Source: Rhodopseudomonas sp. BR0M22 (GTDB lineage Bacteria > Pseudomonadota > Alphaproteobacteria > Rhizobiales > Xanthobacteraceae). From it: a stretch of 64,000 nucleotides of DNA. Location of the stretch: contig NZ_QUMK01000004.1 in NCBI RefSeq assembly GCF_010907035.1, positions 46,442 through 110,441 of the forward strand. The letters are read 5' to 3'. Both the position numbers and the translations under genes were made by a program. The notes beneath the pieces are model-generated. The model did not search any database. It was not told the DNA's origin and saw nothing but the letters and a program-made list of their open reading frames with translations. Shown here piece by piece: positions 26,772 to 35,618 of the stretch (its first letter is position 1; each line of letters begins with the position of its first letter).

Positions 26772-28190
26772 TTACTCCGCCGCCGGGCTGAACGAGATCT
26801 GCTGACGGATCGGGTCGGCGCAGGGCAGGGTGAAGCGGAACAGCGTGCCGCCGCCCGGCGCCGGCTCGGCCTTGATCGAGCCGCCATGCGCCTGGATGAT
26901 GGTCTGCGAGATCGACAGGCCTACTCCCATGCCGTCGGCTTTGGTGGTCGCGAACGGCTGGAAGATCCGCTCGGCGATCAGCGCGTCGAGGCCCGGACCG
27001 GTGTCGGCGACTACCACTTCGACCATGTCGTCCTCGACCGGCCGGCTGCCGATTGTGAGCTTGCGATCAGGTTGTTCGCGCATCGCCTCGAAGGCGTTGC
27101 GTATCAAATTGAGGAACACCTGCTGCACCTGCACCTTGTCGACCAGCACGCGGTCGAATGCCGGATCGAGCGCCAGCGCGACGTCGACCGGACGGTCGCG
27201 GGTCAGCACCGAGCCGAGGGCGAGGGCGTCTTCGGCGATCGCGCGCAGGCTCTCGATGGTCTTGTCGGTCTCGCCGCGGCCGACGAATTGGCGCAACCGT
27301 TGGATCACCGCGCCGGCGCGCAGCGTCTGCTGCGCGGCTTTGTCGAGCGCGGTGCTGATCTTGGTCTTGTCGGGATGATTGCTGGCCTCGATCAGCCGGC
27401 GCGAGCCCTGCACGTAGTTGGTGACGGCTGCGAGCGGCTGGTTGAGTTCGTGCGCCAGTGCGCTCGACATCTCGCCCATGGTGCTGAGCCGAGCCACCCG
27501 CAACAACTCCGCCTGCAGCGCCTGCAGCCGCTGGTCGGCCTCCTGCTGCCGCGCCACCGCGCGCTGATGCTCGAGCAGGAACGCCGCAATCGCCGCGCTG
27601 CCGACCGCGAGGATCAGCAGGCAGGCTGTAATCAGCGCGGCGGCGAGACTTTCCCGGTCGTGGCGCGACAGGCGCTGGATCAGGAGCCCCTGCTCGGTGC
27701 GGGTCAGCACGCCAAGGCTGGTTTCGATCCGGTCGGTGAGGCGATCGACCCGTGCCTGCTCCAGGATGTCCAGCGCCTCGCGCATTCGCTCCGGCCCCAG
27801 CTCCACCACGCGGCCGAGCTGTGCCATGCGCATGTCGGTGAGCAGCCGCAATTCGTCGAGATGAGCGATCTGTTGCGGATTGTCGGCCAGCACTGCGCGC
27901 AGGCTGTCGAGCCGGGAGGCCAGCGCGTCGCGGGCGTGACTGTAGCTGTCGCGATAGGTCTGGACACCGGTCAGCAGGTAGCCGCGTTCGCTGGTCTCGG
28001 CTTCCAGCACGGCCTGCTGAATCGAGGCGATCGCCAGCAGCGCTTCGTTGGTCTGCTGCACCCAGGAGAAGCTGTCACGTAGCCGCATCAGGTTCAGCAC
28101 AAGCGCGCCGGCGATGACGATGAACAGCAGCAGGGTGGCGCCCAGCAGCCAAGGGCCGAGTAAGCTAGTTGATAATGATTTTCGCGACAT
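26772..28190 (-). CDS. CHASE3 sensor histidine kinase
   Basis: 472 residues. Two membrane segments (about 15-36 and 185-208) flank a CHASE3 domain (QQAVLEAETSERGYLLTG is diagnostic). Then comes a HisKA domain with the phospho-acceptor His at about 247 in SALAHELNQPLAAV, followed by the HATPase motifs NLIRNAFEAM (N box), DTGPGL (G1) and GMGVGLSIS (G2). The HELNQPL context is typical of FixL/TodS-like group 4 kinases. No response regulator gene is adjacent, so it is an orphan. Start ATG at 28190; a GTG two codons earlier is possible. Confidence 0.9.
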   Translation of the reverse strand: MSRKSLSTSLLGPWLLGATLLLFIVIAGALVLNLMRLRDSFSWVQQTNEALLAIASIQQAVLEAETSERGYLLTGVQTYRDSYSHARDALASRLDSLRAVLADNPQQIAHLDELRLLTDMRMAQLGRVVELGPERMREALDILEQARVDRLTDRIETSLGVLTRTEQGLLIQRLSRHDRESLAAALITACLLILAVGSAAIAAFLLEHQRAVARQQEADQRLQALQAELLRVARLSTMGEMSSALAHELNQPLAAVTNYVQGSRRLIEASNHPDKTKISTALDKAAQQTLRAGAVIQRLRQFVGRGETDKTIESLRAIAEDALALGSVLTRDRPVDVALALDPAFDRVLVDKVQVQQVFLNLIRNAFEAMREQPDRKLTIGSRPVEDDMVEVVVADTGPGLDALIAERIFQPFATTKADGMGVGLSISQTIIQAHGGSIKAEPAPGGGTLFRFTLPCADPIRQQISFSPAAE

Positions 28191-28743
28191 CGCCACTCAC
28201 GCACACACGACCCGAATACCCTAGAGCAAATCCGTTGCGCTTTGAATCGCATCAAACTCGTAGATTTGATCTAGTTTGGCATGAGTGGTGCACGAAATGG
28301 TGCTGTTGCGCCGGTCAGTTAGACGAAAGGCGAGTGCGGTGCACAGCGATTGCGCCGTGCCGCAAACGATTTGCGGCAGGGAACCTACAGCTTGCGGCTG
28401 ACGGGGAACGCTCCGCGCACCTACCCCGAGTGCGAAACCTGTCGCTTGAACGGCGGGAGACAGAGCCTGGATCTTGGCCGCTACGTCCGGCCTCAGCGCG
28501 CTGCCACGGCAGGTCGGGCATAATTCGGCGGTCAGGACAGCTTCAATTCACCCGAATATCTGCTGTCCGCGATGCTCGTCGATTTCGGCATGGCGCAGCG
28601 AGGTTGCGGGCGTGCCGGCGATCTGCCTTCGGGTTGCCGCACCCCAGAACCGCCAATGCGAGCGGTTCTCGATAATTGATTGGGATCAATTCGCAACGTC
28701 GTGCTGCTTCTTATAGTCATCTCCAGAATCGGAGGTTTCCGTT
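28191..28743. other. Intergenic region between the kinase and irr
   Basis: About 550 bp. It holds the FixK-type box listed separately close to irr. The rest contains only short open frames without ribosome sites. Confidence 0.4.
28674..28691 (+). promoter_or_regulatory. FixK/FNR-type box upstream of irr
   Basis: AATTGAT-TGGG-ATCAATT is a perfect palindrome with 7-bp arms and contains the FNR/FixK core TTGAT-N4-ATCAA. Its centre is 61 bp before the irr start codon, a position suited to class II activation with a short leader. Confidence 0.75.
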
Positions 28744-29235
28744 GTGAATTTCAGACCCGACAGCAGTCATTTTGAGCTCGCCGAGATCGAGCCGATCGAT
28801 TTCAATCGTTTGGGCCGGCAGTCGAAACCGTCTCGTGAAGGCGATATGCTGCAGTCGGTCGGGCTGCGGCCGACGGCGCAGCGGCTGCTTCTGACCCGCC
28901 TGCTGTTCGGTGGCGGCGATCGGCATGTGACGGCAGAGATCCTGTACGAAGAGGCGAGCCGGTCGAGCGCTCAGATCTCGCTCGCGACGGTCTACAACAC
29001 GCTGAATCATTTTGCCGAGCTCGGCTTGGTGCGCCGGGTCAGTGTCGACGGCAGCAAGACCTATTTCGATACCAACGTTTCCGATCACCATCACTTTTAT
29101 CTCGAGGCGAAGCACGAGCTGATCGACGTACCGGTCAGTCACGTCGCGATAGGTGCCTTGCCCGCCATCCCTGAAGGCTACGAAATCAGCCGGGTCGACA
29201 TGGTGGTGCGGTTGCGGCGCAAGTCCCGCGAGTAA
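28744..29235 (+). CDS. irr: Fur-family iron response regulator Irr
   Basis: 163 residues. The winged-helix part is RPTAQRLLLTRLLF...RHVTAEILYEEA...ISLATVYNTLNHFAELGLVRRV; the dimer domain holds the His cluster HHHF at about 115-118 that binds haem/metal in Irr proteins. The C-x-x-C zinc sites of classical Fur are absent, which also points to Irr. No N-terminal Gly-Cys-Pro haem regulatory motif of the Bradyrhizobium japonicum type is present, so instability with haem may rely on the His site alone. The start is a GTG with CGGAGG about 9 nt upstream. Irr represses haem synthesis and controls iron genes. Confidence 0.88.
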   Translation: MNFRPDSSHFELAEIEPIDFNRLGRQSKPSREGDMLQSVGLRPTAQRLLLTRLLFGGGDRHVTAEILYEEASRSSAQISLATVYNTLNHFAELGLVRRVSVDGSKTYFDTNVSDHHHFYLEAKHELIDVPVSHVAIGALPAIPEGYEISRVDMVVRLRRKSRE

Positions 29236-29569
29236 ATCTCGCGGTCGAAGCGCGAACGGCGAATCGGCGGCGTCAATCGCAGAAGCTGCATCGCGGCAAA
29301 ATTCAACCATCCTAATTCGTGGGCTCTTTGCGGTTCTGCGGAGGGTTCCGCCTGCTGTTTGCAGCGGCACCAACCCAGGGCTATGAGAGAGCCGGTGGGA
29401 CAATGAATCGCACCATTCCGCTTCCGGCTTTGTGACCATGTCACTGCATGGTCAGGTTGGATGTGCGAATCTGCGACCATGGAAACGCTTCACCGGCATG
29501 GGCGAAGTTGTCGGTCGTCGCAGCAGCGCTTTGCGGACGACCCATCCGATCGGAAAGGGATTTGCTAAG
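29236..29569. other. Intergenic region before the cytochrome c' gene
   Basis: 334 bp containing an 8-bp-arm inverted repeat listed separately. No other feature recognised. Confidence 0.4.
29433..29454. repeat. Inverted repeat upstream of the cytochrome c' gene
   Basis: TGACCATG-TCACTG-CATGGTCA, perfect 8-bp arms with a 6-nt centre, ending 115 bp before the start codon. It could be an operator or a leader hairpin. Confidence 0.35.
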
Positions 29570-30010
29570 ATGAAACTGAAAATCGCTACTATCGTCGGGC
29601 TGGCCGTTGCGTTCAGCGGCGTCGCGGTTGCTCAGACCGACGTGATCGCGCAGCGCAAGGCGATCCTGAAGCAGGTGGGCGAGGCCACCAAGCCGATCGC
29701 CGCGATGATGAAGGGCGAGGCGCCGTTCGATCAGGCGGTGGTGCAGAAGTCGCTCGGCTTGATCGCCGACGATGCGAAGAAGCTTCCGGCGCTGTTCCCG
29801 GCCGATTCTAAGACCGGCGGCGACACCGCCGCGCTGCCGAAGATCTGGGAAGACAAGGCGAAGTTCGAGGACCTGTTCGCCAAGCTCGCAGCGGCCGCGA
29901 CCGCCGCGCAGGGCACGATCAAGGATCAGGCCTCGCTGAAGGCGAACATGGGCAGCGTGTTCGGCGCCTGTAAGTCGTGCCACGACGATTTCCGCGCCAA
30001 GAAGAGCTGA
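29570..30010 (+). CDS. Cytochrome c' / c556-type periplasmic cytochrome
   Basis: 146 residues. A signal peptide (1-21, cleaved after AVA) precedes a four-helix-bundle domain with the haem attachment motif CKSCH (134-138) at the extreme C-terminus, as in cytochromes c' and c556. The R-K-A-I-L-K start of helix 1 and a Met (MMKGE region) are present; whether the haem is five- or six-coordinate cannot be settled. It would bind NO or transfer electrons in the periplasm. I chose the ATG at 29570 with GGAAAGGGA upstream. The b561-like gene starts 4 nt after its stop. Confidence 0.9.
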   Translation: MKLKIATIVGLAVAFSGVAVAQTDVIAQRKAILKQVGEATKPIAAMMKGEAPFDQAVVQKSLGLIADDAKKLPALFPADSKTGGDTAALPKIWEDKAKFEDLFAKLAAAATAAQGTIKDQASLKANMGSVFGACKSCHDDFRAKKS

Positions 30011-30014
30011 CGGA

Positions 30015-30689
30015 ATGAAGGAAGCGAGCGTCGTCGCCTGGGACGGGCCCACGCGCGTCTTCAAGTGGGCGCTCGTCTTCGTGGTGGTCGACGGCTGGAT
30101 CAGCAACAAGTATGGCGGGGGCTTCCCCGCCTGGCACAAGCTGAACGGCTACACCGCGCTGGTGCTGATCGTGTTTCGAATCCTGTGGGGCTTCGTCGGC
30201 GGTTCGACCGCGCGGTTCGGCAGCTTTGTCGCGATGCCGGGCAAGGTGATGGCCTATCTCGCCGACAAGAAGAAGTTCCTTGGGCACAATCCGCTCGGCG
30301 GCTGGATGGTGGTGGCGTTGCTGGCGCTGGTGCTGGCAATGGCGACCACGGGCCTGTTCTCGGGCGACGAGGATCGCCTGATCATCGACGGGCCGCTCGC
30401 TAAGACTGTGTCTGACGCAACGGTCGAGTCCGCTGCGCTCTGGCACCGGCGGATCTTCACCGCGATCGAGCTGTTCGTTCTGGTCCATATCGCGGCCAAC
30501 GTGATCTATGCCCTGACCAGCCGCGAGCCGCTGATCCGGGCGATGATCACCGGCCGCAAGCCAGCGGAAGACTATGCCGACATGCCGGCGGCCGAGCCGG
30601 GTCCATGGGGCAGGGCGCTGGCCTGTCTAGCCGTCGCGGCCTTCATCGTGCTGGCGCCGATCTACATCGTCGGCGGCAGACTTCTGTAA
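30015..30689 (+). CDS. Cytochrome b561-type membrane protein
   Basis: A 224-residue di-haem-type membrane cytochrome. Four hydrophobic segments: WALVFVVVDGWI, ALVLIVFRILWGFVGG, WMVVALLALVLAMATTGLF and FTAIELFVLVHIAANVIYAL, plus a C-terminal segment. Candidate haem ligands include the His residues of WHKLNGY, WHRRIF and LVHIAANV. The RFGSF and FVGGSTAR context is typical of the bacterial b561 family that reduces periplasmic c-type cytochromes. Coupling to the c' gene suggests the two exchange electrons. Confidence 0.85.
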   Translation: MKEASVVAWDGPTRVFKWALVFVVVDGWISNKYGGGFPAWHKLNGYTALVLIVFRILWGFVGGSTARFGSFVAMPGKVMAYLADKKKFLGHNPLGGWMVVALLALVLAMATTGLFSGDEDRLIIDGPLAKTVSDATVESAALWHRRIFTAIELFVLVHIAANVIYALTSREPLIRAMITGRKPAEDYADMPAAEPGPWGRALACLAVAAFIVLAPIYIVGGRLL

Positions 30690-30696
30690 ACGCGAG

Positions 30697-30777
30697 GGCC
30701 GGCTTGCTTCGCTGCGGCCGGCCTTCGGATCTCGATCGATCTCGATTTCAGCGAACCGGCGCCCGCCATGGCGGGCG
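30697..30777. terminator. Hairpins between convergent cytochrome b561 and TonB receptor genes
   Basis: Two inverted repeats: GGCCGGC/GCCGGCC (30697-30703 with 30717-30723) and CGCCCGCC-AT-GGCGGGCG (30760-30777). Neither has a T-run; the position between converging stops suggests a termination role. Confidence 0.4.
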
Positions 30778-30794
30778 AGCGCCGGCGCATGCCC

Positions 30795-33122
30795 TCAGAA
30801 GGTGTGGACGAGACGGGCGGTGAAGTTGCGGCCCGGCTCCAGCAGCGGGTTGTACATCGACTGCGGATACGACCTGTTCACATAGGTCGCTGCGCTGACG
30901 TAGGACGTGTCGAAGATGTTCTGCAGGCTGAGATGCACCTTGGTGTCGCCAAGGCGCGGCGAAATCAGAATGCCGAGATCGAGCGACGCGTAGATGCTCG
31001 GCACCGCGTAGCCGCCGGTCGGGTACTCCTCGGTGGGGCTGATGCGGGTCTTTGCTCCCGCCCAGTCGACCGCCGCCGCCAGCGAATAGCCGGAGCCGAG
31101 CGGAGCGTATTGCACGCCGAACCGTCCCTTCCACGGCGCGATGAACGGCAGCGGCGTGTCGGTGTCGGTGTTGGTCGCCTGCAGCCAGGCGGCGTTGCCG
31201 TAGAGGTTGAACGACGGCGTCGCCTGCCAGCGCCATTCGGCCTCGACGCCGTTCACCGTGGCGTGGCCGACGTTCTGACGCTGGGTCATCGAGGAGCCGT
31301 TGTAATTGACGAATACGGTCTGCAGGAAGTCCGTGTAGTGGCTGTCGAATGCCGTCACCTTGATGGTCGCGGTCGGGAAGTTGAGCTGGAATCCGCCCTC
31401 ATAGGTGAGGCCGGTCTCAGGCTTGAGTTCGGGATTCGGAATCGTCGTGCCCGAAAACGCGAACAGCTCGGAATTGGTCGGATAACGATACGAGGTGCCG
31501 ACGGATGCGAGCAGATCGAGCACCGGCGTCAGATGGACGGTCGCGCCGAAGCTGCCGGTCGGCGCGGTTTTGGAGACGTCGGCGTTCTGCCGCAGCACCT
31601 GCAGCGCCTTCGCCGAGCTGACCGGAGACAGTTCGGAGGTGGTGTTGAACCAATCGAACCGGCCACCGGCCGACAGCGTCAGCAACTGCATCGGAGTCCA
31701 TTCGTGCAGCATGAAGGCGCCGACATTGGCCTGGGCATTGTCTGGCGCGGTCTGAGTTTCCGCCGTGGTGGTCGTGGTGGTCGCCGTCTGACGCGTCGAC
31801 CATGACGTGCTGCCAGGCCGCCATTCCTGGAATCCGTCGATGCCGAACGTGGTCTTCACCAGCCCCCACGGTGCCGGCTCCCACGGGATCACGCCCTGGG
31901 CGCGACCGCCGATCACCAGCGGTCCGCCGACATTGCTGACCGAACTCGTCACCACGCCGGCAGTCGCGGTGTTCACCGTCGAGAGCTTGGTGTCGAAGTA
32001 ATTGGCGTAGAATGAGCCCTCGACGTGCTGCACCAACTGGTCGGTGAAGTCGCCAGAGTAAGACAGCTTCGCCATGTGGACCTTGTTCGGCTGCTGCCGC
32101 ACTTGCGTGTAGGGCCAGCCCGGAGCGCCGCCGACGCCGCCGGCGCGGCCGTCCTCCTCCCAATAGTCACGCAGCGTCAATTCGAAACGCTGATTGTAGG
32201 TCGGCGACCAGCCGAGCCGCAGATTGCCGCCGATGCTCTCGTAGTCGCTGTTGAGCGCCGCGCCGCTCGGCGTCTGATAGTTGCCGCCCTTGCGATAGCT
32301 GATGCCGCCGAGCACGTCGAAGCCGAGCCCCGCCGCTTGCGCCCATTCATAGGTGCTGAAGCCGTTGTCGACCGAACTGTAGCCGGCCGAGAAGCCGCCA
32401 TGCGCGATCCGCCAAGGACCGAACGGATCGACCTTCGGCCGCCGCGTGACGACATTGACGAGGCCGGTCATCGCTTCCGAACCGTACACCACCGAACCGG
32501 GGCCGCGGATCACTTCGACGCGCTCGATCTCCTCGGGCGCAAAGTAATTGAGCTGCAGCGTGTTGCGGCCGCGGAAGCGATCGCCGTCGATATACATCGG
32601 TGAGCGCCAATTGTTCGACGAGAAACCGCGCAGATAGATCTGGCCGCCGATGCCGCCGGCGCGGGCGATCGACACGCCCGGCACATTCTGGAGAATGTCG
32701 AGCAGGCTGGTGGGGCTGGTCTGTTCGATCTGCGCGCGATCGACGACCGTGATGCTCTGCTGCGCCGGATGCGGAATACCAGCCTGCGGCAGTCTGCCGC
32801 CCATCGGCTTGAGAGCGCTGTCGTCGGTCGCCGCACCTGACGCAGCAGCTTGCTCGCCCTGCGCCGGCTTCGGTGCTTGTGCCACGTTGCGACGCGAGGC
32901 GCGGCCCGCATTCGGACGCGACGCGCGCTGCAGCTTCGCCGCATTGGCCGCTTCCACGCGCACTTCCGGCAAGACGTGCCTTGCGCGCTGCGACGGCACT
33001 TCCGCTGTTTGCGCGCGTGCATCGACGCTCGTTATCACGCAGGCCAGCGCGACGCTCAATCCGCACGTCGACGCGAGTAATGCGCGTTTCTTGGTTTCGA
33101 GCGTGAATGCTCTTTGAATCAT
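30795..33122 (-). CDS. TonB-dependent outer-membrane receptor
   Basis: 775 residues: an N-terminal signal peptide of about 38 residues, a TonB-box-like segment near HVLPEVRVEA, a plug domain (about 125-235: SITVVDRAQIEQ, LRGFSSN, ERVEVIRGPGSVVYGSEAMTGLVNVVTRRP) and a 22-strand barrel ending ARLVHTF. The IPNPELKPET motif of the distal strands is standard for iron-siderophore and haem receptors. An extra Ala/Lys-rich stretch separates the TonB box from the plug. Divergent from a FecB-type importer, so both probably serve one ligand. Leader pairing at the start codon suggests post-transcriptional control. Confidence 0.92.
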   Translation of the reverse strand: MIQRAFTLETKKRALLASTCGLSVALACVITSVDARAQTAEVPSQRARHVLPEVRVEAANAAKLQRASRPNAGRASRRNVAQAPKPAQGEQAAASGAATDDSALKPMGGRLPQAGIPHPAQQSITVVDRAQIEQTSPTSLLDILQNVPGVSIARAGGIGGQIYLRGFSSNNWRSPMYIDGDRFRGRNTLQLNYFAPEEIERVEVIRGPGSVVYGSEAMTGLVNVVTRRPKVDPFGPWRIAHGGFSAGYSSVDNGFSTYEWAQAAGLGFDVLGGISYRKGGNYQTPSGAALNSDYESIGGNLRLGWSPTYNQRFELTLRDYWEEDGRAGGVGGAPGWPYTQVRQQPNKVHMAKLSYSGDFTDQLVQHVEGSFYANYFDTKLSTVNTATAGVVTSSVSNVGGPLVIGGRAQGVIPWEPAPWGLVKTTFGIDGFQEWRPGSTSWSTRQTATTTTTTAETQTAPDNAQANVGAFMLHEWTPMQLLTLSAGGRFDWFNTTSELSPVSSAKALQVLRQNADVSKTAPTGSFGATVHLTPVLDLLASVGTSYRYPTNSELFAFSGTTIPNPELKPETGLTYEGGFQLNFPTATIKVTAFDSHYTDFLQTVFVNYNGSSMTQRQNVGHATVNGVEAEWRWQATPSFNLYGNAAWLQATNTDTDTPLPFIAPWKGRFGVQYAPLGSGYSLAAAVDWAGAKTRISPTEEYPTGGYAVPSIYASLDLGILISPRLGDTKVHLSLQNIFDTSYVSAATYVNRSYPQSMYNPLLEPGRNFTARLVHTF

Positions 33123-33450
33123 CGGATTAGTCCCCAGCTCACGAACAGTGAGTGGGGTCCTTAACGATTCGTCATCTCGTCGGCCACCATCCCCACGTTA
33201 GCGAGTGGGCCGGTTACCACCACGCGGATGCAAACTTCGACACATTACAGATTGCGGTGCGCGATCCATGAGCGTGCGATTAGCAGGGACCGCAACTCGA
33301 CGAAATCAATCCTTGAACGATTCCATTGTCGGAAGCGGCGCTTTCGATGGCAGATGGTGTTTTGGTTTTGCGTTTTCGTATCGCCGTCTCCTATGTAGGG
33401 GCGTCCTGCCGCCACGCTATCCGTGGTGAGCGTTTTCGAGATTTGAGGTC
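33123..33450. other. Divergent control region of the uptake locus
   Basis: 328 bp between the receptor and the binding-protein gene. Apart from the leader structure next to the receptor, I see no clear Irr/ICE-type or Fur box and no cobalamin riboswitch core. Confidence 0.4.
33132..33196 (-). promoter_or_regulatory. Candidate switchable leader of the TonB receptor mRNA
   Basis: In the minus-strand leader, CCCCACTCAC (33157-33148) can pair with GTGAGCTGGGG (33142-33132) with one bulge; the latter contains the probable ribosome site GGGGA. Further upstream GTGGGG (33196-33191) can pair with the same CCCCAC. The two pairings exclude each other, giving a closed and an open state. Confidence 0.35.
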
Positions 33451-34545
33451 ATGTTGTCACGGCTGCGTTGGATCAGGTGGGGTCTTGCGATCGCGATCGG
33501 CGCTGCCTCTATGTGCGTCGCATTTGGGTCTGCGCGTGCGAGCGATCTGACCGATCAGCGCGGGGCGACCGTTGCCGTCGCGACGCCGGCGCAGCGCGTG
33601 GTGTTTCTGCCGATGCCGGCGCCGTCCACCTACATGGCGATCGATCGTTCGGCAGCGCACGTCGCGGGGATGAATCCGGCATCGGCGACGGCGATGCAGT
33701 CCGGCATTCTCGGCCGCATCTTCCCGTCGTTCGAGAGTATCCCGACCGGGATCACGCGCGGTGCCGGTGTGGTGCCGAACGTCGAAGCGATCATGGCGCT
33801 GCATCCGGACGCCGTGCTGCAATGGGCGACATCGGGGGAAGAGCCGATCGCGATGCTCGACCGCGCCGGATTGACCGTGCTGGGGCTGCGTTACGGCGGT
33901 CAGGACGAGGTCGAAGGCGCGATCCTGATGATGGGGAAGCTCGCCGGGCAGGCGTCGCGCGCCGCAGCGATCGTAGAGCGCCAGCAGCAACGACGCGCGG
34001 CGCTGGCCGCTGCGCTCGAGGCTGTGCCCGCCGCGGACCGACCGCGCGTGCTTCATCTGTCGCGCGCATCCGACTCGTTCGCCGTCGCCGGTCGCGACAC
34101 GTATGCGGACTTCGTGATCCGCATCGCGGGCGGCCGCAATGCGGCGGATGAAATCGGCGGTAGCCGCACCGTCACGCTCGAGCAGATGCTGGTGTGGAAT
34201 CCGGACGTCATCCTGCTCGGCAATTTCGACACCGCCACGCCGGACGATCTCTATCGCGATCCGCGGCTGCAGAGCATCAAGGCGGTCACAGACCGGCGGG
34301 TGTACCGCGTGCCGCTCGGCGGTTATCGATGGGATCCGCCGAGCCATGAGTCGGCGATGTCCTGGGCCTGGCTTGCAGGTCTGCTGCATCCCGGCCGCGT
34401 CGCGATCGATCTGCGCGCCGACATGCGCGGCTGGTACACGTTCCTGTACGATCACGCGCTGAGCGACGGCGAGATCGACGATATTCTCCGAACGCGGCTG
34501 AACGGCGGGTCGGCCGGCTACCCGCGGTTAGCGGGCGCCCGATGA
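33451..34545 (+). CDS. Periplasmic binding protein of a FecB/BtuF-type ABC importer
   Basis: 364 residues with a signal peptide (about 1-30, ending SARA). Two lobes of the helical-backbone cluster A fold are evident: VVPNVEAIMALHPDAVLQW in the first and VTLEQMLVWNPDVILLGNFDT in the second; DRRVYRVPLGGYRWDPPS is near the ligand cleft. A central Arg/Gln/Ala-rich helix spans the lobes. It delivers a metal chelate (iron-siderophore, haem, cobalamin or oxyanion). The permease gene overlaps its stop by 4 nt (ATGA). Confidence 0.9.
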   Translation: MLSRLRWIRWGLAIAIGAASMCVAFGSARASDLTDQRGATVAVATPAQRVVFLPMPAPSTYMAIDRSAAHVAGMNPASATAMQSGILGRIFPSFESIPTGITRGAGVVPNVEAIMALHPDAVLQWATSGEEPIAMLDRAGLTVLGLRYGGQDEVEGAILMMGKLAGQASRAAAIVERQQQRRAALAAALEAVPAADRPRVLHLSRASDSFAVAGRDTYADFVIRIAGGRNAADEIGGSRTVTLEQMLVWNPDVILLGNFDTATPDDLYRDPRLQSIKAVTDRRVYRVPLGGYRWDPPSHESAMSWAWLAGLLHPGRVAIDLRADMRGWYTFLYDHALSDGEIDDILRTRLNGGSAGYPRLAGAR

Positions 34546-35618
34546 GCACGCTCGACGCCACCATGCTCCAGCAACGGCGACCGATCGCCGCTCCGCTTGC
34601 GATCGGCGCACTGGTCCTGCTGCCCGTCGCCACCGCGATGCTGTGCCTGTCCGCCGGGCGCTATCAGGTGCCGGCGGGGCACGTCTTCGGCATTCTGCTG
34701 CACGATGTTCTGAGACTGCTCGGTCTCGATCCGACGGCCGTCGTTACCGCGACCTGGACGCCCACCGAACGGATCGTCGTGACCACCGTGCGTCTGCCGC
34801 GGGTGTTGATGGCAGGATTCGCCGGGGCCGGGCTGGCGCTATCGGGCGCGGTGTTGCAGGGCATGTTTCGCAATCCGCTGGTCGGCCCGCAGACGATCGG
34901 CGCAGCATCCGGGGCGTCGCTCGGCGGCGTCGTCGCCATCCTGCTATTCGGCTTCGGTCTGCCGGTGCATCTCGGCGCGTTCGGCGGTGCCGCGCTCGCG
35001 CTTGCGGCGGTGCTGATCGTTCACCGCGGCGACGGCGTCTCGCCGGTGTTGACGCTGGTGCTGGCCGGCGTCGTGGTCGGTGCGTTCTGCAGCGCGCTGG
35101 TCGGCTTCGTCACCTTCATCGCCGATCCGGAAGTGAGGCTGCCCGGCATCGTGTTCTGGCTGCTCGGCAGTTTTGCAGCGGCCAGCTGGCCCAATCTGGC
35201 ATTGCTGACGGCATGCACCTTGGTCGGCGGCGGCGTGATGCTGGCGATGCGCTGGCGCGTCAACGTGTTGTCGCTGGGAGACGAGGAGGCGCGTTCGCTC
35301 GGCGTCGCGCCGGGCCGCGACCGCGTCATCCTGCTCGCTGCGACGTGTCTTGCGATCTCGGCGCAGGTCGCGGTGTCCGGCACGATCGGTTGGGTCGGCC
35401 TGGTGATCCCCAATCTCGTGCGGATGGTGGTCGGTGCTGATCACCGCCGCTTGCTGCCAGTTTCGGCAGTGGCCGGAGCTGCGTTCCTGATGGCGGCCGA
35501 TACTCTGGCACGCGACTTGTCGGCGGCCGAGATTCCGGTCGGCATCGTCACCGCGATCGTCGGCACGCCGGTGTTCGCCTGGCTGCTGCGCCGGCACGCG
35601 AGAGGACAGGCGGCATGA
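34542..35618 (+). CDS. FecCD-family ABC permease
   Basis: 358 residues and about nine membrane segments. RLPRVLMAGFAGAGLALSGAVLQGMFRNPLVGPQTIGAASGASLGGV is the FecCD hallmark region (segments of it suffice), and GTIGWVGLVIPNLVRM with GADHRRLLPVSAVAGAAFLMAADTLAR are the conserved C-terminal elements. It forms a homodimeric pore for a type II importer. It overlaps both neighbours by 4 nt, so the three proteins are made from one coupled message. Confidence 0.93.
   Translation: MSTLDATMLQQRRPIAAPLAIGALVLLPVATAMLCLSAGRYQVPAGHVFGILLHDVLRLLGLDPTAVVTATWTPTERIVVTTVRLPRVLMAGFAGAGLALSGAVLQGMFRNPLVGPQTIGAASGASLGGVVAILLFGFGLPVHLGAFGGAALALAAVLIVHRGDGVSPVLTLVLAGVVVGAFCSALVGFVTFIADPEVRLPGIVFWLLGSFAAASWPNLALLTACTLVGGGVMLAMRWRVNVLSLGDEEARSLGVAPGRDRVILLAATCLAISAQVAVSGTIGWVGLVIPNLVRMVVGADHRRLLPVSAVAGAAFLMAADTLARDLSAAEIPVGIVTAIVGTPVFAWLLRRHARGQAA

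Noticed and set aside
28315..28521. Short minus-strand gene upstream of irr
   Set aside because: No ribosome site; Arg/Ser-rich composition typical of a chance frame.
33123..33450. Cobalamin riboswitch before the TonB receptor
   Set aside because: The leader has CCAC and GGGG elements but not the conserved core or the expected order; only the simple exclusive pairing is supported.
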